Positions 33,701-41,006 are shown, counted from the first letter of the stretch. The stretch is 42,363 bases of DNA from DASPJR01 sp035628505 (GCA_035628505.1 DASPJR010000211.1:1-42363); one strand, 5' to 3'. Program-made: numbers and translations. The notes: a model not told the origin generated them from the sequence alone.

Positions 33701-36700
33701 ATGGGCTGGACGCACCGTCCGGTACAAGGGGGGCTGGCGGTCGCCAACGGGAAGATCTTCAAGGTCCAGGGCGTCAAAAACGAAAAGCAGAATGACAGCG
33801 GGCTCTGCACGTACGATTTGAAAACAGGGAATGAACTGGAGAGCCTGGTCCTCGGCAGCCGATCGGGAGCCATGCTGAGCAGCTATTCACCCGATGCCAA
33901 GCGGGTGCTCTACCGCTTCGACAATAATCTCATCTGCGCTGATACCACCCAGATTAAGAAGGCATGGCAGGCCAATCCGCCGCGGCTCGACTTGCGCGGA
34001 GGACCGTTCTTCTTCGACGGGAATGTGATCCGCCACATGGGCCCTGAGAATGGCAACGGCCGCTTTATTGTCGTGTGGATGAACGCTGAAACCGGCAAGG
34101 AACTTCCTGTGAACTGGGTTTTTCCGGACGGCCGAAAAGAGGCGCGTTCGCGCTTGGGCGGCATGGCGTTCCGTGTGAATGACGAGTACGTTGTATTCTC
34201 AGGCGACTGGTTCCGCTCAATGTCGCGCATGAAGGTCAACGGCGACAACGTGGACGGCATCTTTACAGTCGATCTGCCGGATTATCTCTGGCGCGATCAT
34301 TACGTTTTGAATGCGTTCTCAGGGCGTGACCGTTTCCATGTTGTCTACGTTCGCAGCCGCAACAACCAGGACCAGTTTGTGCTCCGCACCTTCACCTGGG
34401 AAGGCGGACAGCTGATCAGCGAGAGTATTCTGCCGGGAACCCCCATCCGGCAGGAGGACAACACTTTCTCTGCGGCCTTCCTGCAGAAGGGTAACGTCCT
34501 CCTTTACACCAGCCGCGAAGGCGTGTTCGCGTTTACCTCGAATGGCGAAACAGCGCCGAAGGTTGCCGAGCGCCTCAAGCAGGAACTCGCGGGTGAGACG
34601 CTTTCGGCTCAGCGCCGCCGCGACGCACGCCGCGCGCTAGCAAACCTGAACGCGGTTCCCACGATGGCATTCCTGGCGCCGGCAGACATCCGCATTGAAG
34701 GCGGTCTTAACGAATGGCAGAAGACCGAGCCGATCGTCGTCGAGGGCGCGCAACAGTTTGTGCCGCTCGCGGAAAATGCAAAATGGAATGGCCGCGAGGA
34801 CCTTAGCGCCAAGTTATACATCGGGTGGAACCAGGAAGGTCTGGCGCTGGCAGTTGATGTTGCCGATGACGTAATGTCTCCGCCTGCACCAGGCTCAGAA
34901 CTCACTAGCGGCGACAGTCTGCGTTTGATCGTCGATTCGCGGCCGGAGTACGGTTCATCGCTGGACCGTAATGAAGATTTTGTCGGGACACTGGCGCTGG
35001 TGGGAAGCCGCTCACTGCTCGACCAGGAATTGAACGTCAGCGACGATCCTTCCGAAGCGCCGCAGGGCCATGTCATGCGCGCGCCAAACGGCAAGGGCTA
35101 CCGCTACGAAATGATGATCCCGTGGGCGCTGATCCGCAAGGACCCCAGCCAGCGGCCCGGATGGCAGCGGCAATTCCGCATTGGCGTCGCGGTTTATGAC
35201 GATGATGGCAGCGGCGTAAAAGGCGCGATTGAGCTTGGCTCGGGAACAACGTCGTCGTCGTGCATCACAACGTGGCTCAGCCCGTTGACTCTGCTGGATG
35301 TTTCGCATGAGAAAATCGAACGTTACCGGAAGGTCATCGACATGGTGCCCGGCAGCGACGAAGCGATGCGTTTCCTCGAGCTGATCCTGCTGAGCAAGCG
35401 AGGCGTGAACGCGGACAACGAGCGCATCGCGGAACTGGAACGCTTCGTGAAAACGCATCCGAACACGCCGAATACGTCGCGAGCCCTCGGCCTGCTGCGG
35501 CCGCTCTACCAGAAGATGTCCGATTCGCCTCCGGAAGCCCGGCTGGGTGAATTCATGAAATCGGCAAAGGTGGCCGACGCCATCCAGCAGATGGTGACCG
35601 GTTCTGCGATCAAGATGTGGGCGTACACCGATCCGAAGAGTCCGGCACAAATGATCATGCTGCAGTTTCAGCGCAGTGATGGCTACTGGTTCCGCGCGTA
35701 TTGGGGTTCGTCGGCAATCGACTGGGGCCGTGAAGGGAGTCCCGAGCGAATGTACATGGGTCCGATTCCCAAGGCCGGCCAGTGGACGGAACTGGTCGTC
35801 TATCCGTCTGATTTCGGCATGCTCGGCAGTGAGATCAAGAATTTTGCGCTTACGACATACGCCGGGAACACCTATTTCGATCGCGTGAGCGTGCGGGTTC
35901 AGGGACAGGAAAAAGTTCTGATCGATGACGCCCTTTTTGAAAAGGGACAGGTGAGCCAGGGGCGCATCAAGTTCGTTGACAACCCGAAGCACGACGGCGC
36001 GAAGAGTTTCACCTTCGAACGCAATAACGCGCATGAAGTGCTGCTCAATCCGATTATTCATTCCAGCGACGGAAAGTCGCTCGTGACCTTCGTCAACGAG
36101 GCCTTTAAAGGAAATGAGCAGGTTGACCGCGAAAAATACCAGACCGTGTGCCGCAATGTTGCTCAACTCATCCAGGATACGCCCGAGGGGCTGACGTTCC
36201 TGCAGCGCGTCCTGGATATGCATAACGATGAAGGCGGCAAGAATCGCAATCTCAAATGCATCGACGAGCTGAAGGCATTTTTGAAAGCCAATCCTAATAC
36301 GCCGAACGCCGGATCGATTCTGAAAATGCTGCATGGCTGGTATAGGAATGCCGGCGAAAAGGAACCTCTGGCGCGCTGCGAAGAAATGATGCAGGAAGTG
36401 AAAGTCGCGCGTGACGTGAAACGTGCGTTTTACAGCGAGTACTCACCGGCCTGGACAGAGTGGAACGTACTGGGACCGTTCTCGGCGCAGGGCGAGCGTC
36501 GCGGACTCGATACGCTCATGGAACCCGAGCGTGCCGTGGACCTGAAGTGGAAGACGGTTGATGCGGCCGGGCGTGAAATCGGATGGACGAAAATCTCTAA
36601 CGCGCTGCTGAAAGACAAGAAGCCGAATCCCGATCCGATCGTGGATCTGCGCCGGCATCTTTCGATTCCTCGAACCGTCGAGCAGCGCGGGCCGCTGTTT

Positions 36701-36979
36701 GCCTACGCGTACGTGAAGTTCAACGTGCCGAGCAAACGGCGCGGACTGCTGCTGTTCGGAGCGAAGGACATGGTTTCGATCTGGCTGAACGGAAAACGCA
36801 TCGTTAACGAGCTCGAAACGTACGATCAGAAAGACAAGGAAAGCGTCGATGTCAACCTGCGCAGCGGCGAAAATGAAGTGCTGATCAAGGTCGGCTGCCC
36901 GCGCGATCAGCGCCTTGGATTTGTGCTGCGGTTGGCTGACACAGATGGCAAGCCCTTCACGGATGTGATCAACGAATAA
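27761..36979 (+). CDS. Giant exported multidomain protein: two beta-propellers, CBM9-like, TPR and repeated beta-sandwich modules
   Basis: A single uninterrupted frame of 3072 residues. The start at 27761 has GAGG five bases upstream and gives a signal peptide ending RLHAA. Approximate order: concanavalin/LamG-like beta domain (20-230); module A1 (267-423, from WSFLGPL to GFFLRLER); TPR-like helices (427-627); module A2 (724-887); helical repeats (890-1306); PQQ/BamB-like beta-propeller 1 (1327-1734, with repeats such as VRVIDQASGAILWTRTW); TPR (1737-1827); propeller 2 (1840-2264); CBM9-like domain (2300-2507, IRIEGGLNEW); a helical unit (2521-2610), a galactose-binding-like sandwich (2610-2775), a second copy of the helical unit (2791-2889); module A3 (2897-3072). 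No catalytic residues are recognised. The likely place is the cell surface or periplasm, as a binding scaffold. Its stop is 3 bases from the convergent ubiE stop. Confidence 0.88.
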   Translation: MGSLSQRRFSRLVLIFSISLLSRLHAAEIVESFKELKPEWAVDKGAKSQGSVTASPDGLLIQAEPRQFALVKRDSPAAGSDAAPLSVSIQIRTQHGADGPLQPGLHLYWDDKNYAFMKITGDGHLSFGSSADGNFREQAMWNVAREGKSVENKKWRELYVRMLVVSRNIAFYIGNDGKNWQKVGEAAQRPGAAGKAPKVILGRGWNGEGKDRKPDLANDYYADGNKNLIKTLLTSFQLSDKVEQPGEAPNLVKQDTWEQTLATLDPMGIPRAWSFLGPLSMKNWDRKPQPPDLSDDWSAPKDSAGQPIKAASWVRPDDDSDCYVDFSEHVGQGSLTLGWAKSEIDWPVSGEALLWFSSGDQITLYVNNNPVYMDSDDPHDRRAVKDRSCISVAMNKGKNVIKARIRQSKGDWGFFLRLERNEPGYRIRLLEKMLELFPDTANWRAVNAYFEIARRYEDMGNYHAAIAATDKAMTLFAQDDENRLRAFENKLRLLEFLRDYETLVKTSEAYLAAYPRALGATSALRAILRGEVMAGRPDAALARLKNWQPDASPLRLTDAYRIIAGAFEDSEKNDKLWETLDALAENKAVAASERVRAGIESALRRWETQRRKAHANQPLDNAIVAAGCASAAKALSLVGANAAPLAMKLAQEAEADMKAGKAERAWAGYWGALLLAIGGSGAETAAHLRFGGAPAIEIPAKDKDNKDFIDPGQFRKALWKSVAPAVNEPKWAGKWRFVGFPIEGNTTIRTAFGPETDSNKADYGNGRKWVECDLGAENDFDVYRGNHDWGIDLNPWKGNSQIGYVARDFEVAVGGETTLWLSTIGSWFAWLDGKAVGENTNVNGFRLENDRIKLQLSPGKHRLLLKLEAPVEGPFVFRARIGNEPEMAMHLLVQALTVRQFPRTLWDRRGELQWLMHFTWGKTTPDVPLKIADTISQLYADNSNARIEPMYWILDQLRNTGDQASANDELAGLIKRLEYGGWYSEKKRHVSDLYMRHFFSLVGEGRAAVADGVLRDVCNQYPDMSDAYFQALTLRGCLRRDFGMSQPAQPFFEEVLRGNSMALRNNRSAVLGLEWSRGYRPERLLLDTSHEVQAVLDAIRRQLGAAAADDIEKAMRNISEVLTSAPGALNKVVDSPFYSRYVGVREYIRALLGSLPESNRDVYRKVVEAASKRRLKIATEMNDAAALEVLANEFYFTPAAIAARNRAGNLYLERGQYARAASVFQTLQREVRTGDSPSAALLTAKIARALAADGQTAAAEKALERLKTQYGGEQVTYAGEKISGAALADKLKSAFAALKTAAVADEGGGTQSHMGGLARVGMPKGPSTEPGPIVWAHPLIPSADLERTRGAFELDVRAHLPVYPVVSEGKVFVAGLESVRVIDQASGAILWTRTWPTGQPLFKGFNGYPESCPTVNGSNLYVRTVEGGVSSLRCYAADTGKVRWNTGAVSELKKLVWISDPAITYGLAIAVFVEPGDMNTHGIAALDAETGRIRWKTSLVTGNTGVKLNDQYHLSTLHLGPPAVEGGEIYVNTGLSSVAAVNAFSGEIKWVTTYPKIQFGDKRSGQSHVGYDLRLCTVKALARGPLSPMIVDDLLIIVPKDGSGVLALERQSGAVRWKKEMIDARYIGGICDGNVLLCDDTVTALNVANGSISWQYSLQEQALYGQPALSGKTLYLSGDKELLRIDARTGTLQGATAWDNRVGPLANLVVTPAGLVGIGSGTVAALGLPNAKAVTLPLFEARELESAGKLEAAVERYGSLLGSKESSEVLQALIARTRILQRMGKRDEALATLTKIEQESSELLSSFNGLWQVKKDVFARALRSRLGEKVPEAPNPAGDLSGVLVYSWQLPGEHSRLYYPRVGPQDCVLVHSGSEISCVRIGETPDVLWRSYVGPAISSVQVGLSAVAAVSDFRIVLLDRATGETLTEITPPNLTKKFQRRLETKPFDDVAISESTLVTVGENNLIAWDIPTGQMLWSKRMGWTHRPVQGGLAVANGKIFKVQGVKNEKQNDSGLCTYDLKTGNELESLVLGSRSGAMLSSYSPDAKRVLYRFDNNLICADTTQIKKAWQANPPRLDLRGGPFFFDGNVIRHMGPENGNGRFIVVWMNAETGKELPVNWVFPDGRKEARSRLGGMAFRVNDEYVVFSGDWFRSMSRMKVNGDNVDGIFTVDLPDYLWRDHYVLNAFSGRDRFHVVYVRSRNNQDQFVLRTFTWEGGQLISESILPGTPIRQEDNTFSAAFLQKGNVLLYTSREGVFAFTSNGETAPKVAERLKQELAGETLSAQRRRDARRALANLNAVPTMAFLAPADIRIEGGLNEWQKTEPIVVEGAQQFVPLAENAKWNGREDLSAKLYIGWNQEGLALAVDVADDVMSPPAPGSELTSGDSLRLIVDSRPEYGSSLDRNEDFVGTLALVGSRSLLDQELNVSDDPSEAPQGHVMRAPNGKGYRYEMMIPWALIRKDPSQRPGWQRQFRIGVAVYDDDGSGVKGAIELGSGTTSSSCITTWLSPLTLLDVSHEKIERYRKVIDMVPGSDEAMRFLELILLSKRGVNADNERIAELERFVKTHPNTPNTSRALGLLRPLYQKMSDSPPEARLGEFMKSAKVADAIQQMVTGSAIKMWAYTDPKSPAQMIMLQFQRSDGYWFRAYWGSSAIDWGREGSPERMYMGPIPKAGQWTELVVYPSDFGMLGSEIKNFALTTYAGNTYFDRVSVRVQGQEKVLIDDALFEKGQVSQGRIKFVDNPKHDGAKSFTFERNNAHEVLLNPIIHSSDGKSLVTFVNEAFKGNEQVDREKYQTVCRNVAQLIQDTPEGLTFLQRVLDMHNDEGGKNRNLKCIDELKAFLKANPNTPNAGSILKMLHGWYRNAGEKEPLARCEEMMQEVKVARDVKRAFYSEYSPAWTEWNVLGPFSAQGERRGLDTLMEPERAVDLKWKTVDAAGREIGWTKISNALLKDKKPNPDPIVDLRRHLSIPRTVEQRGPLFAYAYVKFNVPSKRRGLLLFGAKDMVSIWLNGKRIVNELETYDQKDKESVDVNLRSGENEVLIKVGCPRDQRLGFVLRLADTDGKPFTDVINE

Positions 36980-36982
36980 CGT

Positions 36983-37756
36983 TCAGGCTTTCGCCGGCTT
37001 TTCGCCGACATAGAGGTGCACGGTACCAAACGTCAGCGACACCGCGCGAATATTCACCAGGCCGAGCTCGCGCAGGTGCGAGCTCATTTCTTCAGGGCCG
37101 GCGAAGGCCTGCACCGACTGTGGTAGATACCGGTAGGCGTCGCCGGCCGTGGCAGCAATCATTCTGCCGAAGAGCGGCAGGATGTGCCGGAAATAGAACA
37201 TGTAAAGCGGGCCGAAGATGTATCCAGTCGGCTTGGTGAATTCAAGCACCACCACTTTGCCGCCCGGACGGACCACGCGGACCATTTCGCTCAGCCCGCG
37301 TTTAAGGTCCGCCACGTTTCGAATCCCAAACGCGACGCTGGCGAGCGCTACTGATTCACTTCGCAATGGCAGATTCAGCGTATCGCCCACGCCGAAGGTG
37401 ATTCTTTCCACGCGCTTTTGCGCGGCTTTTTTGGGTCCGTAAGCCACCATCTCCGGCGTGAAATCAAGTGCAACGATTCGCGCGTCTGGTGCTTTGCGGT
37501 TCAGGGCGAAAGCCAGGTCGCCGGTTCCGGTGCAGAGATCGGCGATGCTGTCAGCCCTGCCGAGCCCGACTGCTTCACGCGCGGCGACGTTGCGCCAGTG
37601 GATGTCCAGGCCGAGTGAAAGAAAGTGATTTAGAAAGTCGTAGCGGCGCGCCACGCGCGAAAACATCTCGCGAACTTCAGGCGCGGACTTGCCGCCCGCG
37701 TTGCGTGGCTGCGTGGAAACAGGTTCTGCAGGGTGGCTCATATCTACGGCGCTCAC
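36983..37756 (-). CDS. ubiE: Demethylmenaquinone/ubiquinone methyltransferase UbiE (MenG)
   Basis: A 257-residue SAM-dependent C-methyltransferase that methylates the quinone ring in menaquinone (or ubiquinone) synthesis at the membrane face. Family marks are MFSRVARRYDFLNHFLSLG (31-49), the SAM-binding DLCTGTGD (73-80), the acidic LDFTPEM (97-103), FGIRNV and the C-terminal FGTVHLYVGEK. The GTG start overlaps the ubiD stop in the four bases GTGA, so the two are translationally coupled; an ATG five codons in is the alternative. The N-terminal 25 residues are a non-conserved extension. Pairing with UbiD fits either the classical or the futalosine-linked menaquinone route. Confidence 0.95.
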   Translation of the reverse strand: MSAVDMSHPAEPVSTQPRNAGGKSAPEVREMFSRVARRYDFLNHFLSLGLDIHWRNVAAREAVGLGRADSIADLCTGTGDLAFALNRKAPDARIVALDFTPEMVAYGPKKAAQKRVERITFGVGDTLNLPLRSESVALASVAFGIRNVADLKRGLSEMVRVVRPGGKVVVLEFTKPTGYIFGPLYMFYFRHILPLFGRMIAATAGDAYRYLPQSVQAFAGPEEMSSHLRELGLVNIRAVSLTFGTVHLYVGEKPAKA

Positions 37757-39201
37757 CCGATACCCAGCCTCTTCATCTGTTCGGCGACTTTCTTTTTTAC
37801 AACCGGATCCATCACGATGTAATCAGGCCACTCGCGCGTGAAACCTTCGTCTTTCCATTTCTTCGTCGCGTCGATGCCCAGTTTCCCCGTCCAGCCATAG
37901 AACTGGCTGGCGTGGTCGAGAACATCCGTGGGACCTTTTACGACCTCGATGTCACGGCTGAAATCACAGTTGGCTCCGACGTGAAAGAGCACCTCATCCT
38001 GATTGTGAACATTCACGTGCTCATCGACGACGACGATGATTTTCGTGAACATGATCTGGCCGAGGCCCCAGATCGCATGCATCAGTTTTCGCGCGTGCTG
38101 CGGGTACGATTTTTTAATGGAGAAAAACGCGCAATTGTGGAAGACGCCGAACTCGGGCAGGTTGTAGTCCACAATCTCGGGCAGCGTCAATTTCAGGAAC
38201 GGCAGGAAGATGCGCTCGGTGGCTTTGCCAAGATAGGTGTCTTCCATCGGCGGCATTCCCACAACAATCGTCTGGTAGATCGGGTTGCGGCGATGCGTGA
38301 TCGCAGTCACGTGGAAGACGGGATAATCGTCCGCGAGCGAATAGAAACCGGTATGGTCGCCGAACGGGCCTTCGCGCCGCCGCTCGCCGGGCTCGAGATA
38401 GCCTTCGACAATGATCTCCGCCTGCGCGGGCACATACAGGTCGGGCTGCGAAACGCACGGAACCATCTCAACGGGCCTTTTGCGAATGAATCCGGCCAGG
38501 AACATTTCGTCGATTCCCGGCGGCATCGGTGCCGTGGCACTGAAAACCACCGCCGGGTCGCCGCCGATTGCAACGGCCACCGGCATGCGCTGCTTGAGCT
38601 TTTCGAACTCACGGAAATGGCGCGCGCCGTCGTGATGCATGTGCCAGTGCATGCCCGCCGTGTTCCTGTCGTAAATCTGGATGCGGTACATGCCGCAGTT
38701 GGGCAGGCCCTTTGGATCCTTCGTAAACACGTTGGTCAGCGTCAGGTAACGGCCGCCATCATCGGGCCAGCACTTGAGTGCTGGCAGCATGCCGAGATCG
38801 ACCTTGTCGCCTTCGTGAACGACTTCCTGGCACGGCCCCGAGCTGACTTTCTTTGGCGGAAAATTCGCGATCTTCAGCAAAAGCGGCACCATCTTCAGCT
38901 TTTCGACGATCGTTTCCGGCGGGCGCTGATGGAGCAGCGCCTGAATTTCGTTGCCGATCTCATTGAGGTCTTTCACACCGAGGCCGAGCGCCGTTCGGCC
39001 GAGCGTGCCAAAGAGATTGATCGCGACCGGCATCGTCGAGCCGTCCACGTTTTCAAACAGCAGGGCGGGGCCCTTGGCTTTCACAGCGCGGTCGGCCCAC
39101 TCGGTGATCTCGAGAATGGGCGAGACTTTTTCCTTGATGCGTACGAGCTCGCCGCGTGCTTCGATGGCGCTGAGGTAGTCGCGTAGGTTTTCGAATGGCA
39201 T
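37753..39201 (-). CDS. ubiD: UbiD family prenylated-FMN decarboxylase
   Basis: A 482-residue decarboxylase of the UbiD family, which uses prenylated FMN to remove an aromatic ring carboxylate, here most likely in quinone synthesis because ubiE follows directly. The N-terminal FENLRDYLSAIEARGELVRI is typical, as are the central MHWHMHHDGARHF, the signature GERRREGPFGDHTGFYS (about 270-286, containing the catalytic Glu/Arg/Glu-Asp network), and the C-terminal region around MDPVVKKKV. The start at 39201 gives the standard N-terminus; an AAGGAG lies 23-28 bases upstream, farther than usual. It lies 32 bases after the antitoxin gene. The UbiX flavin prenyltransferase needed to make its cofactor is not in view. 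Confidence 0.94.
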   Translation of the reverse strand: MPFENLRDYLSAIEARGELVRIKEKVSPILEITEWADRAVKAKGPALLFENVDGSTMPVAINLFGTLGRTALGLGVKDLNEIGNEIQALLHQRPPETIVEKLKMVPLLLKIANFPPKKVSSGPCQEVVHEGDKVDLGMLPALKCWPDDGGRYLTLTNVFTKDPKGLPNCGMYRIQIYDRNTAGMHWHMHHDGARHFREFEKLKQRMPVAVAIGGDPAVVFSATAPMPPGIDEMFLAGFIRKRPVEMVPCVSQPDLYVPAQAEIIVEGYLEPGERRREGPFGDHTGFYSLADDYPVFHVTAITHRRNPIYQTIVVGMPPMEDTYLGKATERIFLPFLKLTLPEIVDYNLPEFGVFHNCAFFSIKKSYPQHARKLMHAIWGLGQIMFTKIIVVVDEHVNVHNQDEVLFHVGANCDFSRDIEVVKGPTDVLDHASQFYGWTGKLGIDATKKWKDEGFTREWPDYIVMDPVVKKKVAEQMKRLGIG

Positions 39202-39233
39202 TGAGAATGTGCTGCGGACAGCTCCTTAGAGAC

Positions 39234-39512
39234 TTACTTACGACGCTTGGCCTGTCCCGTCCGCTTGAACTCCTTAAGGAGATTTTGTGCGGAAACGGCC
39301 GTGCCAGTTTTTAATGATTCACGTGATCGCTGAATCATTTCCTTGAACGCGGGGGTCTCTACAAGCAGGTCGTCAATATCTTCTTCATTGACGGCTGCGA
39401 GCATCCCGACAACCCGACCGGCATCATCCGTCAGTGCAATCGTTTCCTTTTTCGAACGCTTAATCCACTTTGGGAGCTGCTTCTGTGCTTCACGTACATT
39501 AAGTGTTTTCAT
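39234..39512 (-). CDS. Phd/YefM-like antitoxin
   Basis: A 92-residue protein beginning MKTLNVREAQKQLPKWIKRS, which is the Phd/YefM N-terminal DNA-binding pattern (an AREA-like strand-helix, then ETIALTDDAGRVVGMLAAV). The acidic and helical C-terminal half (EEDIDDLLVETPAFKEMIQR) would cover the toxin. Expected roles are neutralising the toxin encoded just upstream and repressing the promoter. The ATG at 39512 lies inside the toxin gene, overlapping it by 14 bases in another frame. The order toxin then antitoxin is the reverse of most Phd/YefM pairs. The basic tail TGQAKRRK is unusual for the family. Confidence 0.83.
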   Translation of the reverse strand: MKTLNVREAQKQLPKWIKRSKKETIALTDDAGRVVGMLAAVNEEDIDDLLVETPAFKEMIQRSRESLKTGTAVSAQNLLKEFKRTGQAKRRK

Positions 39513-39813
39513 CGCTGTGCTGCTCCGTCGATGTCGCCAGCCATGAGTTCGCTTCGCTCTTGGTAACGACACCATAAATTATCACACGCTGACTGGCCTC
39601 GTCTATCGAATAAAATACTCGATAGTCATCAACTCGAAGCCTGTACGGCGGGAATACATTGTCTCTGAGTTTCTTGATACGCGATTTGCTCTCAAGTGCG
39701 GGATTGACAGAGAGTAAGCGTAAACTCTGATCTACTATTCGCACTCGCGCCGCCGCTGGAAGTGCTCGCACCTGTGCGGCTGCTAGTGGAGTAAAATCAA
39801 CCGCATACGCCAT
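39499..39813 (-). CDS. RelE/ParE-family toxin
   Basis: A 104-residue toxin-like protein, MAYAVDFTPLAAAQVRALP at the start, with the family core PPYRLRVDDYRVFYSIDEAS and the ending GVVTKSEANSWL. RelE members cut mRNA on the ribosome; ParE members poison gyrase; the present sequence cannot be assigned firmly to either, though the R-x-RVDDYRV-Y region with R58, R60 and R65 looks RelE-like. The ATG at 39813 is only one base after the stop of the dehydrogenase gene and there is no strong Shine-Dalgarno, so translation is probably coupled. It has no room for its own promoter except inside the dehydrogenase gene. Confidence 0.85.
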   Translation of the reverse strand: MAYAVDFTPLAAAQVRALPAAARVRIVDQSLRLLSVNPALESKSRIKKLRDNVFPPYRLRVDDYRVFYSIDEASQRVIIYGVVTKSEANSWLATSTEQHSDENT

Positions 39814-39814
39814 T

Positions 39815-40771
39815 CTATAGCACCGGATTGAGCGGCTTCTGCCCTTTGAGCACGGCAGCAACGTTCTGCGCGGCCATCGTCGCCATTTTGCCGCGCGTCT
39901 CGGTCGTCGCAGAGCCGATGTGCGGAGCGAGCACCGCATTCTCGCACTCGAGAAGCCCGGGGTGGATTTTCGGCTCTTCCTCGTACACGTCGAGTCCCGC
40001 GCCGGCGATGCGTTTTGTCTTCAGCGCCTCAACCAGCGCCGCTTCATCCACGACCGGGCCGCGCGCCGTGTTGATCAGGTGCGCCGTCGGCTTCATCATT
40101 TCAAGCTGCCGCTTGCCAATGAGGTGCTTCGTCTCGGCCGTGAGCGGCACATGCAGCGAGACGAAATCGCTCTGGCGCAGGCATGTTTCGAGATCGACAT
40201 GTTTCGCGCCGACGCTATCCATATCGGGCTTGGGCGTGCGCGCCGTGTACAGCAGCTTCATGTCGAAACCTCTGGCACGCCTGCCGACTGCGTAGCCGAT
40301 CCTGCCCGCGCCGACGATGCCGAGCGTTCGCCCGGCGATCTCCTGGCCAAGGAACTGCAGAATTCCCCAGCCAGGCCACTTGCCCGCGCGCAGCACGCGT
40401 TCGCTTTCGCCGAGCCTCCGCGCGGATGCCATGAGCAGCGCCCAGGCGCAATCAGCCGTGGCGTCAGTCAGCACGCCGGGCGTGTTCGTAACGATAACGT
40501 TGCGCGCCTTGGCGGCGTTCACGTCGATGTTGTTGTACCCGACGGCGACGTTGGCCACGACTTTCAGTTGCGTGCCCGCGGCGTCGAGAACTTCGCCGTC
40601 GATTGTGTCGGTGAGCAGGCACATGATCGCGCTTCGGCCTTTCACGGCCGCTTTGAGCTCGGCTTTTGTCAGCGGGTGGTCGTCTTGATTGATGTCAAAG
40701 GCGCCGCCCTGCTCGCGTAATACATCGAGTCCGGCCTGCGGAATCTGGCGTGTAATGTAGATGGGATTCAT
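39815..40771 (-). CDS. D-2-hydroxyacid dehydrogenase, glyoxylate/hydroxypyruvate reductase type
   Basis: A 318-residue NAD(P)H-dependent dehydrogenase, close in pattern to GyaR/GhrB glyoxylate reductases. The substrate loop is VANVAVGYNNIDV (72-84). The dinucleotide fold is GIVGAGRIGYAVGRRA (151-166), followed by R178 in YTARTPK, a position that can favour NADP. The catalytic set is R237 in NTARGPVVDE, E266 in DVYEEEP and H284 in APHIGSAT, with the 29- and 18-residue spacings of the family. It would reduce glyoxylate to glycolate or hydroxypyruvate to D-glycerate. It heads the operon that continues with the toxin, antitoxin, ubiD and ubiE. The aminotransferase at 521-1693 makes its likely substrate. 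Confidence 0.92.
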   Translation of the reverse strand: MNPIYITRQIPQAGLDVLREQGGAFDINQDDHPLTKAELKAAVKGRSAIMCLLTDTIDGEVLDAAGTQLKVVANVAVGYNNIDVNAAKARNVIVTNTPGVLTDATADCAWALLMASARRLGESERVLRAGKWPGWGILQFLGQEIAGRTLGIVGAGRIGYAVGRRARGFDMKLLYTARTPKPDMDSVGAKHVDLETCLRQSDFVSLHVPLTAETKHLIGKRQLEMMKPTAHLINTARGPVVDEAALVEALKTKRIAGAGLDVYEEEPKIHPGLLECENAVLAPHIGSATTETRGKMATMAAQNVAAVLKGQKPLNPVL

Positions 40772-40810
40772 CCGCTAAAAGCTAATTCGCTCGGGCAAAA
40801 AGTAAAACGC

Positions 40811-40816
40811 AGTATA
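40811..40816 (-). promoter_or_regulatory. Candidate -10 box for the dehydrogenase operon
   Basis: On the minus strand TATACT (5/6 match, preceded by TC) lies 40-45 bases before the dehydrogenase start. No convincing -35 is visible 16-18 bases further up. It is the best candidate to drive the five-gene operon. Confidence 0.35.
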
Positions 40817-40898
40817 GAGCGCGCTTTCAGCTCATATTCCACCGGCAGCCGTGCGATCTCTCGGAGGCTTCGGCCACAGGTCCTCTCACTATAAAGAG

Positions 40899-41003
40899 AT
40901 GCTTAGCGCTCGCGATTTGACGGGACTTTCTTTTAAAAAAAACGACGCCGCATACAAAGCGATGAGAGAATTGGTTTTAGATGAACATTTTTTTGCTGCT
41001 TGA
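40899..41003 (+). CDS. Possible 34-residue small protein (tentative)
   Basis: ATG at 40899, directly after AAAGAG, opens a frame of 34 codons (MLSARDLTGLSFKKNDAAY, then KAMRELVLDEHFFAA) in the gap 40772-41057 between the dehydrogenase operon and dnaK. The composition is protein-like and amphipathic, and CACTATAAAG just before it could hold a -10. No homologue is known to me, and the length alone makes chance likely. Otherwise this gap holds only the dehydrogenase promoter region and the dnaK terminator. Confidence 0.25.
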   Translation: MLSARDLTGLSFKKNDAAYKAMRELVLDEHFFAA

Positions 41004-41006
41004 TGC

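Noticed and set aside
35012..36334. 440-codon minus-strand frame inside the giant gene
   Set aside because: Shadow of the giant frame; no ribosome site, no recognisable motif, and composition typical of antisense reading.
37468..39186. 572-codon plus-strand frame opposite ubiD and ubiE
   Set aside because: It spans two well-identified minus-strand genes and has a His/Arg-rich composition with no domain.
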